The notes under the pieces: generated by a model
Seen by the model: the letters and a program-made list of their open reading frames with translations, nothing else
Told to the model about the DNA's origin: nothing
The model's database searches: none
Origin: Mycoplasmoidaceae bacterium
GTDB lineage: Bacteria; Bacillota_I; Bacilli_A; Mycoplasmatales; Mycoplasmoidaceae
Direction: 5' to 3'
Length of the DNA: 64,000 nt
Assembly: GCA_024407855.1 (NCBI GenBank)
Contig: JAKSVQ010000001.1
Coordinates: 62,001-126,000, forward strand
Made by a program: the position numbers and the translations under genes
In this document: in pieces, positions 21,567 through 32,704 of the stretch
Layout of the letters: each line of letters begins with the position of its first letter
Numbering within the stretch: the stretch's first letter is position 1

Positions 21567-23408
21567 ATGGCTAAACCAAATAAGAAAAAACAACAAGATA
21601 CAAGACAATCAGTTGATATACGAAAACAGATGAAGACCATTAAAACTGGTGTTCAAAATGGTGTTTTCGTATTTACTGGTCCATTGACTATTGCAGAATT
21701 TGCTGCTAAATTAAATAAACCAGCAACTGAAATTATTAAGTATTTCTTTATGAAAGGTAAAGCATACCCATTAAACAAATTACTTACAGAAGAAGAAATG
21801 GGAGAAATTTGTTTAGAGTTTGACTTAGACTTTGAAAAGAAATTACAACTTGATGAAACCAACGTAATTGAAAACCTTATTGTTGAAGATAAGGAAGAAG
21901 ATAAAACTAAAAGAGCACCAGTTGTTACAATCATGGGACATGTTGACCATGGTAAGACAACATTATTAGACAATATTAGAAAAAGCCATGTAACCGCTTC
22001 TGAATTTGGTGGTATTACACAACATATTGGTGCTTACCAAATTATTAGAAACGGTAATCCTATTACCTTTATTGATACACCAGGCCACGAAGCATTTACC
22101 GAAATGCGTGCTCGGGGAGCAAGTGTTACTGATGTAGTTATTTTAGTTGTAGCCGCAGATGATGGTATTAAACCACAAACTGAAGAAGCTATTGACCACG
22201 CTAAAGCTGCTAAAGTTCCAATTATTGTGTTTGTTAATAAAATGGATAAACCAGGAGCTAAAGCAGACAAAGCACTATCAGATTTATCTGAAAGAGGATT
22301 AACTTGTGAAGAATGAGGTGGAGATACTTTAGTAGTCAAAGGATCTGCTTTAAAAGGTGAAGGTATACCTGAATTACTTGATGCCGTTATTACTTTAACT
22401 GATATGCTTGAATTAAAAGCTAACCCTAACCGTGATGGTATGGGAACATGTATTGAAGCTAATATGGATAAAGGTTTAGGACCTGTAACAACATTATTAG
22501 TTCAAAATGGAACAATCAGAAAAGGTGACTTTATTGTCTTAGGCGAAGTATTTGGAAGAGTAAGAGCAATCTTTAATGACTTAGGAAAAGAAATACCACA
22601 TGCTATTCCTGGACAACCAGTAAAAATAACTGGTTTATCAGAAGTTCCAGTACCAGGAAGTAAATGATTAGTTATTAAGGATGAAAACCTAGCTAAAGAA
22701 TTAGCAAGAAAAGTAAAAGAGAAAAATGTTAATATCTTTAGAAGCCAAATAAAGCAAGTTGATCCTAATGATACAAGCAAGAGACTTAACCTTGTAATTA
22801 AATGTGATGTTCAAGGATCGCTTGAAGCAATCAAAGGAATGCTAGAAAAAGTAAAAATTGAAGGTGCAACAATTGATATTGTTCGTGCTGCAATTGGTGC
22901 AATTTCCGAATCTGATATTCAATTAGCAAAGGCATCCAAAGCCAACATTATTGGTTTTAATGTTCGACCAAATAAAGATATTAAAGATTTGGCACACGAA
23001 CAAATGGTTAAGTTCTACTTCTACAATGTTATTTATAAACTAAAGGAAGATGTTATAAACATGCTATATGGATCTTTAGATCCAGTATCAGTGGATGAAG
23101 ACTTAGGTGAATGTACAGTTAAACAAACTTGGAAACATTCAGCTGTTGGTACAATTGCTGGTGTAGCAGTAACATCTGGTAAAGTTCTAAGAAATGCAAT
23201 GGCTCGTGTCATTCGTGATGGAAAAGAAATTTACCATAATGAAATTGCTTCATTACACCGTGGTAAGGAAGTAGTTAATGAAGTAACATCAGGACATGAA
23301 TGTGGTCTTGTTATTAAAAACTTCAATGATGTAAAAGTCGGAGATATCATTCAAATCTACAAAACTGTTGATAAATCAGCTAAAGATATGGCTGAAGCCA
23401 AAAAATAA
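21567..23408 (+). CDS. infB: Translation initiation factor IF-2
   Basis: This GTPase delivers fMet-tRNA to the 30S subunit. The 613-aa protein has a short N-terminal part, the IF2_N module (about 35-90), G1 GHVDHGKTT at about 124-132, G3 DTPGHEAF, G4 NKMD, and the C-terminal domains. The long N-terminal extension of other bacteria is nearly absent, as usual in mycoplasmas. TAGGAGG lies upstream of the ATG. Confidence 0.97.
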
Positions 23409-23439
23409 TTTTCTATAATAAAAATGAAAGGTGGTTATT

Positions 23440-23802
23440 ATGCAAAACCATCGTAAAAACTATAATCATGATCGAATTCAGCAAACAATGCTAATTGTCA
23501 TGTGCAATACATTAAGAGATGAAATATATGATCCAGTAGTTAAATTAGCTACATTTACGGATCTCAAACTAACTAGTGATTATTCTGAAGCAAGAGTTTT
23601 AGTTGATACATATGATCGTAAGAATATCGATCAAGTGGTTGAAGCATTAACAAAGGCAAAGGGTGTATTTAAAACATCTTTGGCTAATCAACTTGAGATT
23701 AGAAAAATTCCTGAACTCATCTTTGAAAAAGATGTTTCAATTGATCAATCATTAGAAATTGAAAAGCTAATTAATGCTATTCATAAAAAAGATAAGAAAT
23801 AA
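23440..23802 (+). CDS. rbfA: Ribosome-binding factor A
   Basis: The 120-aa KH-like protein of 30S maturation has the usual segments RIQQTMLIVMCNTLRDEIYDP, FTDLKLTSDYSEARVLV and the C-terminal IRKIPELIFEKDVSIDQSLEIEKLI. The ATG at 23440 is chosen over a GTG at 23431 because AAAGGTGG ends 5 bases before it. Last gene of the nusA operon. Confidence 0.92.
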   Translation: MQNHRKNYNHDRIQQTMLIVMCNTLRDEIYDPVVKLATFTDLKLTSDYSEARVLVDTYDRKNIDQVVEALTKAKGVFKTSLANQLEIRKIPELIFEKDVSIDQSLEIEKLINAIHKKDKK

Positions 23803-23830
23803 TATAAATAATAAATATAATTAAAAGACA

Positions 23831-24580
23831 ATGGAAGACAACAAACAAAACAATACGAATGGTTCTAATCAACCAGAACCAACTAATATGTCTAAACCGA
23901 TTGAGCAACCAAAACCTGCTCAATCTGAGCCTTCTATCGACTTGTTAACAAAAAAAGCTAAAGAAGAAAAACAAGAATTTGGTTCTGCTGGTCATGATGA
24001 TATTAACAAGAACCTTGGTTCTTTTGGTAATACCGTAGTTCAAGCTGAACCAGCACAAGCACCAGAAGTTAAACTGGATGTTGACGCTAAGGTTGTTGAA
24101 AAAGCATCACAAGAAAAGATTAACTTTGAACGTTTCACTAAGACAAAAAGAGCAGAACGTGCTGCTAAAACTAAGTTTGGTGAAAAAGTATCAATGATGC
24201 TAAGAACTAAACAAGGTCTTAGAAGGACATGATTACTTGAAATGATTGGAATGGTTATTATTATGGCCGTATCCATCACATTAATAGCTTGTCTAACTAA
24301 ATATAAAGATTGTGGTGGTGATGGACCAATGCATTTAGCAGAAGTTCAAAACCCACTTAAAGTTGGATTGGTGTTTGCTTGGATTAGTATCTTCCCATGT
24401 GTTATTCCATTAGTTTACTTAGTAACTACTTGGTTCATTGGAATTAACGAAGTGGCCAAATCAAGAATCTATCATTACATGTTCTGGATTTGTTTGGGAG
24501 TATCATTAATATGCTTCATCATTGGATTTAGTTGTTTAATGATTCCTGCTCACTGATCACTAATCTATCCACCATTCTAA
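23831..24580 (+). CDS. Hypothetical membrane protein with Pro/Gln-rich N-terminus
   Basis: The 249-aa protein has a low-complexity hydrophilic first half (residues 1-130, rich in Asn, Gln, Pro, Glu and Lys) and then three or four helices (about 137-157, 180-205, 218-240). A conserved-looking loop carries KYKDCGGDGPMHL. It has no signal peptide, so the polar half should be cytoplasmic. The family is not recognised. It ends at a strong terminator and is probably transcribed separately from rbfA. Confidence 0.75.
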
Positions 24581-24585
24581 AAAAT

Positions 24586-24614
24586 AAAAACTAGGCAACA
24601 AACCTAGTTTTTTT
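24586..24614 (+). terminator. Terminator
   Basis: Stem AAAAACTAGG/CCTAGTTTTT with a 7-base loop and T-run. Confidence 0.8.
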
Positions 24615-24616
24615 AA

Positions 24617-24706
24617 TGGCGGAAACGATGGGAGTCGAACCCATGCACCGGAAACCCGATCTAACACCTTAGCAGGGTGTCCTCTTAACCACTTGAGTAC
24701 GTTTCC
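24617..24706 (-). tRNA. tRNA-Ser (GCU anticodon)
   Basis: The 90-nt minus-strand sequence has acceptor stem GGAAACG/CGTTTCC, an encoded CCA, a long variable arm (class II, as for Ser), T-loop GGTTCGACTCC, and an anticodon loop CTGCTAA with anticodon GCU. It reads AGC/AGU codons. Confidence 0.95.
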
Positions 24707-24850
24707 AATAGTAGTTATATTTTAACTTATTTGTTTGTTTTTCCTATAAAAAATCAAAAGGTACAATAAATCGGGCTACGAATGTAGTTAAAGCATTTGC
24801 AATATATATATATATATAATGAAGGCGAATAAATAACCAAGGAGGATAAT

Positions 24851-25147
24851 ATGGGATTATTTAATTCAGCTGCTGCAATGGCAATAACAAAGGAACTTGA
24901 AATTGAAACTAAGGCAACATTGGAAGAAATTAAAGCTGCTTTAGAAAGTGCTAGAATCAAAGCAAAAGTAAAAAATAGTGTTCTAAATGGTAAAAGCAAA
25001 GGTCTATTTAGTAAAACACAAGTAACTGCAACTGTTCATGATGATGGTGATACAAGAATGGGATCTGTAATCATTGTTGGACCAGCAAAACATGTTTCTA
25101 GCCAAATGGCAGAGCTTAAATTACATCTTAAAAAATACATTAAGTAA
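24851..25147 (+). CDS. Hypothetical small soluble protein
   Basis: The 98-aa protein is not recognised. The first half is helical and charged (ITKELEIETKATLEEIKAALESARIKAKVKN); the second half looks like beta strands (QVTATVHDDGDTRMGSVIIVGP) and ends with a helix. It contains no TGA codon. It has a strong ribosome site (AAGGAGG) and a TATAAT embedded in a (TA)n run at 24803-24820. Single-gene unit. Confidence 0.7.
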   Translation: MGLFNSAAAMAITKELEIETKATLEEIKAALESARIKAKVKNSVLNGKSKGLFSKTQVTATVHDDGDTRMGSVIIVGPAKHVSSQMAELKLHLKKYIK

Positions 25148-25166
25148 TTAATTGCATTTGTTAATT

Positions 25167-25195
25167 AAAAAAATAGAAGCAGTTCTATTTTTTTT
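25167..25195. terminator. Bidirectional terminator
   Basis: TAGAA/TTCTA with loop GCAG, between runs of seven A and eight T. Confidence 0.75.
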
Positions 25196-25901
25196 AATTC
25201 AATCTTTCTTTAATCTTTTCTACTACCATTGGTGTTCGAGCACTAGATAATAGGTGGTAGTTATCAAATAAGATATCTGTGATTTGATTAGCTAGTGTTA
25301 CACTATCGCTTGATAATGTAGTGTGTTCAGGTCCATGCATGAAGCTGATAGTTCCAGTTGTGTTAGAAACAACAAAAGCTAATGCATCAGACCTTTCAGC
25401 AATACCAAAAGCAGCACGGTGTCTTGCACCATATTTAACCGGCAACAATCTCTTACTTACGGGTAAATAACTTGATAGTGATGCAATTCTTAAGTTACGA
25501 ATAATCATTGCACCATCATGTAATGCTGATTCATGGTTATAGAAGATTGAATAAACAAACTCCGCAAAGAATGGACTATCAACTTTGTTACCTAATTGAA
25601 CATATTTTTCAAGGTTATCTTTGTTCTCAAATACGAATAAAGCACCAACTTTATTACTACTTAATCTAGCTAAAGACGTAGCAAAAGCAGTAATGAACGT
25701 TGCAACCTCATCAACATTAATAACCCTTCTTTTTTTATCTTTGAAGACGCCTGATTTACTATTTTGACGACGTTTAATACTAAAGTGAGCAACTCTCACT
25801 AGATAAAAGACGATTGCCAATATAACAATTATTAAAAGCACACCTAGGAAAACTAGACATGTTCATAATAATTCATTTGTATATTCTTCAGAACGTAGCA
25901 T
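25194..25901 (-). CDS. cdaA: Diadenylate cyclase (c-di-AMP synthase)
   Basis: It makes cyclic di-AMP from two ATP, a signal for potassium and osmotic control. The 235-aa protein has one N-terminal helix (about 13-35, containing a TGA-encoded Trp) and a DisA_N domain with the metal-binding DGA at residues 129-131 and RHRAA at 160-164. A single helix instead of three is typical of the mycoplasma CdaM type. No CdaR or GlmM gene is adjacent. Its start codon lies 6 bases from the -10 box, so translation is leaderless. Confidence 0.93.
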
Positions 25902-25907
25902 AAATTA

Positions 25908-25942
25908 ATTATATTTATTAACATTTTAAAATGTTAATAAAT
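25908..25942 (-). promoter_or_regulatory. cdaA promoter covered by a 30-bp perfect palindrome
   Basis: Minus-strand -35 TTAACA (25937-25932), 18-base spacer, -10 TATAAT (25913-25908), start near the ATG at 25901. Bases 25913-25942 form a perfect palindrome (half-site ATTTATTAACATTTT) spanning from the -35 box to the edge of the -10. With no T-run it is best read as a repressor operator. Confidence 0.6.
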
Positions 25943-25947
25943 TAGTT

Positions 25948-27681
25948 TTACAAAATCATAATGTGTTGCTTAGCAATAGCATTAATTAGATTAGTTCGAT
26001 TAGGTACTTTATTAGCTAATATAACACCTTGAGGAGTTAAACTTGATAATGTTCTAGAATAAGAGATATCTACTAGGAAATAGTTGACATTGTGTAGTTC
26101 TAAGTCAAGTAAGTTTTCCTTTATTTGGTTTGGTAAAGTATGATACTTTTTAACACTAAATGATAAGATAACATTGTTAGGGTTAACATCGAACATTTTA
26201 ATTTTCTTTACAAGATTTGCTCCAGATCATATATTCTTATTTAATTCATCTAGAGGGTAGTAAAGTAATAATTTATATTTATGCAGTTGTTTGTTATTAG
26301 CATAAGCTTCTAATGATCTAATAGCTAAATGTCGTAACAAAGTATTAGCTATAGATGATTCAAACTTATTCATAATGTCATCAATATTGCATGTTAGCAT
26401 TTTTGCCCAATAATATCTTGGACAAACATAGATAACTTTATTTTTGTGCATCTTAATAAGTTCAAGTTCAACATTAATATCATTTAAATTTAATCGTTGA
26501 CTCAAAGTTGCAAAAGATATTTCATCAGAAAAATCTTGGGTTGTCATATCAGTATTAAATAATTGAATTATGTTTTGTCTTGGTTCATGGTTATCATGCT
26601 TAATTACATATTGATTTCTCTTTAAAAGAGATTCAATGTTGCAACTATGGATACCATAGACACTTACATATGCTAATACTTGCGAATCAGCAAATTGAAT
26701 TTTTTTTAATTTATTTTCTAAAGCTTTTAAATTATCAGAATCGTTTCTAGTAACTTGTTTATTTCCGATAAAAGATTTCTGTAGATTATTGATGTAATAT
26801 TGGTTACCAATTAATACCAACCCATATGTATCATATGTTGATTTAAAAAATAATGCTTTATCTTTATCAAACAACGCATGTATTCTATCAAGAATCAAAC
26901 TCCTTTTTGTTTCTGTAGCTTCAATTGTAAAGCTAACAATTAATGCTTGACTAACATTGTTTGTTTTAATAAAATCATTGAAGTATTGATCAAAAACAGT
27001 TGGAATTAAATAGTATTTGTCAATGTAAGCTCCTTGTTTAGCCATAGTCGACATATGTGATAATCATTTATTTATTCCACGAATGACTGCGTAATAAAAG
27101 ATAGTTACAACGATAGCTATGATGCAAACAACAGAATAATACAAACTGTATTCATTAATATTTGCAACAATTGAAATAATCATCAATATCAATGTTGTTA
27201 AACAACTTAATAAGAATGTAGGTCAAGGCCTTCATTTTATAAAAGTTGTACCAATAGCAATAGCAGCCATAAGTAAGACAAAGATTAATCTCATTAATCA
27301 ATCAACATTAAATTCAACAAAACCGTTGTATTGATAAAGGATTCAAACTATAGTTGGAATAATTGCACCAACTTGAACAGAACGGTTATAAAAAATCGTC
27401 ATGGCATAAATTAAACCAAGAATAGTCAATGGCATACCAATTGCACCAAATGCTAATGACGAAACTTGACTAAAAATAAATGTTAGTAACGATAAAATAA
27501 AACCAAACAAAAAGAAATATCAAAAGTTTAAAACTTTAGATTTTTCTAGTTTAGGGCCTAATCTTGTTGCTTTAATCAAACCATAGTGAATTGAAGCAAA
27601 CACTAATAAAAATAATAGACTAAAACCAAATTCTATTAAGAAGATATAGAAATTTGTTCAAGAAAACATTTCTTGGCTCAT
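25948..27681 (-). CDS. Membrane protein with degenerate GGDEF- and EAL-like domains
   Basis: The 577-aa protein has six or seven helices in residues 1-200. Then comes a region whose pattern (SQALIVSFTI…DRIHALF…YGLVLIG) resembles a GGDEF fold without its catalytic motif. The last 170 residues follow the EAL order: a helix (RHLAIRSLEAYA), a strand (KLLLYYPLDEL), NPNNVILSFSV where EAL proteins have ExxE, NVNYFLVDIS where they have DDFG, and a final strand. The metal ligands are lost, so it may bind a nucleotide rather than make or cut one. TATAAT (27693-27688) ends 6 bases before the ATG. The same-strand neighbour is cdaA. Confidence 0.6.
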
Positions 27682-27692
27682 ATTTATATTAT

Positions 27693-27719
27693 AAAAAAAA
27701 GAGCATAAGCTCTTTTTTT
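27693..27719. terminator. Terminator of the nitroreductase gene
   Basis: GAGC/GCTC with loop ATAA and A/T extensions. It touches the -10 box of the GGDEF/EAL-like gene on the same strand. Confidence 0.75.
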
Positions 27720-28389
27720 ATTTACATAATCAAGTGAATTTTGTATCACCTGCACCAATTTCAAAATGGTATTTTATGATACCCAAATCAACATGTTTAC
27801 AAAGTGATCTATTTTTGATTTTTACAACATTGCCATCGAGCAATTCAAACATAAATCCTTGTTTGTTTACTCCAGTTGGAGCTAATAGAGCCATTTTTAC
27901 ACCACGGATAAATCATTGTGGAAATTTTCCTCTATTTTTCACAACTTGAGCAAAAGTTTTAGATTGATGTTGTTTACCTTGAGTGGTGCCATAACCTAAA
28001 GCCACAACCAAAGCTAATTTTTCGCCTTTTTTAACACTATATGTTCCATCAATTTTATTGAATGTTAATGCTACTCAACAACTATTGATTCCCATTTGTT
28101 GTGCTTTTAGTACAACTTGTTCACCATAATATCCTGCATCAACACCCAAGTGTTTAGATTTTTTACCAACAATTGCTAAATAATTAACACATCCTGTGAA
28201 ATTTGAAAGTTTAGCTTTTCCACCATCAAAAGCACGTGGTTCATTAGTAATTAATTGCATGTTTAAGCCAGATTCTTTATTAACTTTTTTAATAAAAGAA
28301 ACAAGTTCTTTTCTATCTTTTCCAGTAAGAGGTTTTCCATCATAATGTCTAACTGTATGTCGTGCATAAACTGCTTGTACTATATTCAT
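27718..28389 (-). CDS. Nitroreductase family FMN protein
   Basis: The 223-aa protein has the N-terminal FMN motif ARHTVRHYDGKPL (residues 8-20), the NYLAIVGKK strand, the helix EQVVLKAQQMGINSCWVA (Trp from TGA) and ALGYG, as in two-domain nitroreductases of Firmicutes. Its substrate is unknown; such enzymes reduce quinones, flavins or nitro compounds with NAD(P)H. The ATG at 28389 follows GAGGGGAG. It is divergent from the SGNH lipoprotein. Confidence 0.82.
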
Positions 28390-28427
28390 AAATCTCCCCT
28401 CAACTTCATTATAGATATAATAAAAAT

Positions 28428-29090
28428 ATGAAAACAAAGAATATTTCATTGCTTTTAATTCCATCCGCATTAATTATTTTTCCAATAACTAATATTTGTG
28501 TTTCATGTAATGATAAATATGTTGTTGATATGTCGGCATTTGGCGATAGCCTCACAATGCTTTCAAATTACAATCAATATGTTGGTGAAATTTTGCATTT
28601 TCGACATACAAAAAATTATGGCATTTGTGGCAGTACCATAGCTGAAGTACCAACACAATCACCATTTGTAGATCGATACAAAGAAATACATAATACATCA
28701 AAAATAATTGCAATTGATGGTGGATACAATGACTGTTCATTTAAGGTACCAATTGGAACAATTGATGACACAAATAGTGACACTTTTTATGGTGCTTTAA
28801 ACATATTGTTAGATGGTGTTCAAAATGAATATAAATCATCTTACATATTTTTTATAACTCCGTTTTATTATGATGATTATCGAGCTGCTGAATTGCAACC
28901 ATACATTGAAGCAATTAGGCTTGAATGTATAAAATTCAAAATTGATTGTATGGATATATTTAGTCCTGATTTTGACTTCGATTTTAGAAGAGATACAGAA
29001 GATGGAATTCACCCAACATTGGAATACTCTAAAAATACTTGATCCCCTGCGATAGTTAATTTTTTACAAGAACACTACTTTGACAAATAA
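28428..29090 (+). CDS. SGNH/GDSL hydrolase, predicted lipoprotein
   Basis: The 220-aa protein has a signal ending in the lipobox CVSC (Cys 27), then the block I motif AFGDSLT (Ser 41), block II GICGST, block III GGYNDC and block V DGIHPT with the Asp-His pair. It is thus a complete SGNH esterase, expected on the outer face of the membrane, perhaps acting on host lipids or acylated sugars. TATAAT (28416-28421) ends 6 bases before the ATG, giving a leaderless mRNA. Confidence 0.82.
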
Positions 29091-29100
29091 AATTATCAAA

Positions 29101-29115
29101 ATAGAATTCTATTGT
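29101..29115. repeat. 15-nt motif shared with the PepD-like promoter
   Basis: ATAGAATTCTATTGT here is identical to the reverse complement of 6183-6197. It contains the palindrome ATAGAATTCTAT. Here it lies 9 bases upstream of the fhs -10 box (29125-29130); at the other site it lies just downstream of the -10. Confidence 0.35.
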
Positions 29116-29138
29116 CTATATTTGTATAATTTTTATAT

Positions 29139-30665
29139 ATGAAACCGATTATTGAAATTGTTAAAAAATACGGCCTAAAGGCCAAAGACATTTTTCCGTT
29201 TGGAAATTATGTTGCAAAACTAAATGTGGATAATTTACCTGAAAAAGGAAAAGGCAAATTAATTTTAGTTACAGCAACAAGTCCAACTAGTAGTGGAGAA
29301 GGAAAAACAACTATTAGTATTAACTTAACTGACGCATTAAACAAGATTGGCAAAAATGCAATTGTTGCACTTCGTGAACCATCTGTTGGACCAGTATTTG
29401 GAGTTAAAGGTGGAGCAACTGGTGCAGGGAAAGCAAGTATTGTTCCAGAAGATAAAATTAACTTGCATTTTACTGGAGATATTCATGCAATCTCTTGTGC
29501 AAACAACTTAATTGCAGCTGTTATTGATAATGAAATCTATCAAAAGAGCGAATTAAGAATTGACCCAAATAAAATTGTTCATACAAGAGTTATGGACATG
29601 AATGATCGATCTTTACGATCAATTAAAGTTGATATTGATTCACAAACATCATACCATACAAGATTTGATATTACATCTGCTTGTGAATTAATGACAATTT
29701 TCTGTTTAGCTAAGGATAAAGATGACTTTAGAAAACGTTTAGATAACATTTTGGTTGCTTACTCATTAGAAGGCAAACCAGTATATGTAAAAGATTTAAA
29801 AATTTCTAAAGCAATCATGAGCATCATGGAAGATTGCTTTAAACCAAATATTGTTCAAACATTAGAAGGAAATATGGCATTTGTTTCAGGTGGACCATTT
29901 GCTAATATTTCTATTGGTGTTTCAACAAATATTGCTACGCAAGCTGGATTAAAATTAGCTGATTATTTAATTACTGAAGCTGGATTTGGCTCTGATTTAG
30001 GTGCAGAAAAATTTATGAATGTTTTATGTCATGAAAACGGTTTAAAACCATCATGTATTGTGTTGGTGTCAACAATCAAATCTGTTATCGAACAAGGACA
30101 AGGCAATTTTGAAAAGGGATTAAAGAATCTAGAAATTCATATTAATCACTTAAAACAATACAAAATACCTTTAGTGGTAGCAATTAATCAATTTGCTAAT
30201 GATACACAACGTGACATGGCCAAATTAACTAAGTTCTTAATTAGTAAAGAAGTTAACTATTGCTTTGACACAGGGTTTGTTGATGGCGGCAAAGGTGGAG
30301 TTAACTTAGCTAAGAAAGTTGTTGAGTTAGCTAAAAGTCCAAAAGAACCAAACTTCTTATATGATCCTAAACAAGATCTTCAAACAAAGATTGAATCTAT
30401 TGTTACTAAGTGCTACAATATCAGAATAATAAATTATTCTGATAAGGCAAAGGAATTACTTGCTAAATATAAAGATAACGGTTTCTATGTTTGTATTAGT
30501 AAAAAACCAGGAAGCATTGCAACAAACTATATTGATGGTAAACCAGCGGTTGTTGTTAATGATATCTTATTAAATACTGGAAGCAAATTAGCTGTTGTTC
30601 TATGCGATAAAGTATTTAGAATGCCAGGATTACCTAAAGTTCCAAGGGCAAAAACCTGAAAATAA
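29139..30665 (+). CDS. fhs: Formate-tetrahydrofolate ligase
   Basis: It makes 10-formyl-THF from formate, THF and ATP, which mycoplasmas need for fMet-tRNA. The 508-aa protein has the P-loop PTSSGEGKTT (49-58), REPSVGPVFGVKGGATG, the segment NLHFTGDIHAI and EAGFGSDLGAEKF. It is about 50 residues shorter than most homologues (around 555). The protein runs through a TGA to end …AKTWK. TATAAT ends 8 bases before the ATG and no ribosome site is visible. An ECF S component (50958-51875) and a DHFR-like protein (58053-58553) in this window may supply the folate. Confidence 0.95.
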
Positions 30666-30694
30666 ATAAAAGAGACCATATGGTCTCTTTTATT
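30665..30694. terminator. Terminator after fhs
   Basis: A 30-bp perfect palindrome centred on ATAT: stem AAAAGAGACC/GGTCTCTTTT, followed by T-rich sequence. Confidence 0.8.
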
Positions 30695-30763
30695 TAATTC
30701 CAATAATAATTATTCATTTTTTAAATTAAGTAATATAAAATATTTATATTACTCATATTAACT

Positions 30764-32704
30764 ATGGAGATAGTTTTTAAGTACGCGAGACTAAAAAATA
30801 AAGAATTACAAAGAGCTGAACCAACGTTTCAAGCTATTTTTAATGTTATCCATAGTCAAGGTGATAGAATTTTTGCCGAATACATAGACATGTTTGAAGT
30901 AAAAACTGTTTCTTATAAACAGATGAAAGAATATGTTTATAGGATGGCAACATATTTGGCAAGTCAAATCAAACTGCCAAAAGAATCTTTTGTTGGTATG
31001 TATATGGAAAACTCAGTAGACTGAGTTGCAGTATTCTGAGCACTGCTAATAATTGGTTATAAACCACTATTGTTAAATTGTAAATTACCAGATGATATAA
31101 ACAATCAAATTTTAAAAACAATGCAAACTAACATTGTGATAACTAACAAAAGTCATTCAAACATTGAAACACAATGATTAGATTTACCAAATAGTGAAGA
31201 AATTAATAAACTAGAAATATTTAAAAATGAATCGTGAGCAAATCAAATAGCTATTTGTACAACAGCTAGTACATTAAACTATAAGATCTGTGTTTACAAT
31301 GGCGCCAACATGCAACAGCAACTAATTAATGCCGAAGATATTATTGGTTCTTGTCCACGAATTAAAAAACACTACAAACATCGTTTAAAACTATTAGCAT
31401 TTTTGCCATTCTATCATATCTTTGGTTTTGTTGCCACATACATGTGGTTTTGTGTATTTGGAAGAACTATTGTCTTTTTGAATAACTATAGTGCTGACAC
31501 AATCTTATACACAATTAGAAGATGTGAAGTTACACACATTTTCTCTGTGCCATTATTTTGAAACACTATAGCTCAAGGAATAAATAAACAAATTCAAAGA
31601 CAACCAGCTAAGAGACAAAGAAAATTTGTTAAAGCGCAAAAATTTGGATTAGCCATTCAAAACATTTTCCCTAATTTAGGTACCAAGATAGCCCGTAAAA
31701 TGTTTAAAGAAATTGTAATTAACACTTTAGGCGAAACAATTCAATGTTTAATATCTGGTGGTGGATACATACCAGATTCGACACTATATCTATTCAATTC
31801 AATTGGTTATCCATTATTTAATGGTTATGGAACAACAGAAGTAGGAATTATTTGTCTTGAAACAAGAAGTAGACCAAAATATCGTATTCAAGGATTTGTT
31901 GGTAAACCACTTAAATCAGTTCAAGTTAAAATTGAAAATAATCAATTACATGTATCTGGTAAATCAACATGTGAATATTTGATTAACAAAGATGGAACAA
32001 AACAAATATTGAATGGAAATGTTTTTAATACAAATGACATTGCTACACTTGATCAAGATAACAATTTATTTATTCAAGGACGTAATGATGATGTGATCAT
32101 TGGAGCAAATGGTGAAAAGATTAATCCTGATTTAATTGAAAAAGAATTGTCGTTTAATTACATTAACAGATATGTTGTTACTGAGATTGAACATAAAGTA
32201 TCGCTTGTTATTCAAATACCAATCAGAACTAATGTTTTGGTGTTGAAGCAAATATGTGATGAATTAAAAACAAACATTGATTCATTGAAAGCAAAAGGAT
32301 TTAATTTAGAAACAATATATTTTACATATGAATCAATTGCACCAGATAATGCAATTAAAGTTAGTCGAAAGATATTCCACAAATTGCTTGCTGACAAACA
32401 AGTTGTATTACACAACTATAACGAATTATCTAACTTATTAGCTAAACCAGAAAATGAAACATTGGATAATATTACTAAAGTTATCAGAAATATTTTTGCT
32501 CAATCATTAAACAGAAATGAAAATGAAATAGGAATTAATCAACACTTCTTTTTAGAATTGGGCGGAACAAGTTTAGATTATTGTACTTGTTACACAAGAA
32601 TTCAAGATGAATTTAATATTTCATTAGAATTAAATAATAAAAAATGCGTAACGGTGACTGATTTTGTCGCACTTATTAGCAAATGGAGGAGGGAACATGA
32701 ATAA
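30764..32704 (+). CDS. AMP-dependent ligase fused to a carrier protein domain
   Basis: The 646-aa protein has an acyl-activating (ANL) ligase domain at about 20-530 with FNGYGTTEVG, a TND in place of TGD, and GRNDDVIIGANGEKINP. A C-terminal carrier domain follows, with LGGTSLDYC in which Ser 603 should carry phosphopantetheine. The nucleotide loop, normally TSGTTGxPKG, reads CTTASTLNYKI here, so ATP use may be impaired. It probably loads an acid onto its own carrier, or has become a scaffold. Eight or more TGA codons encode Trp. It is the first gene of a six-gene cluster and overlaps the transporter gene by 8 bases. Confidence 0.8.

Noticed and set aside
24803..24820. (TA)n run as a phase-variation repeat
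   Set aside because: It is short and merges into a TATAAT box; nothing shows variability, and similar runs are common in this genome.
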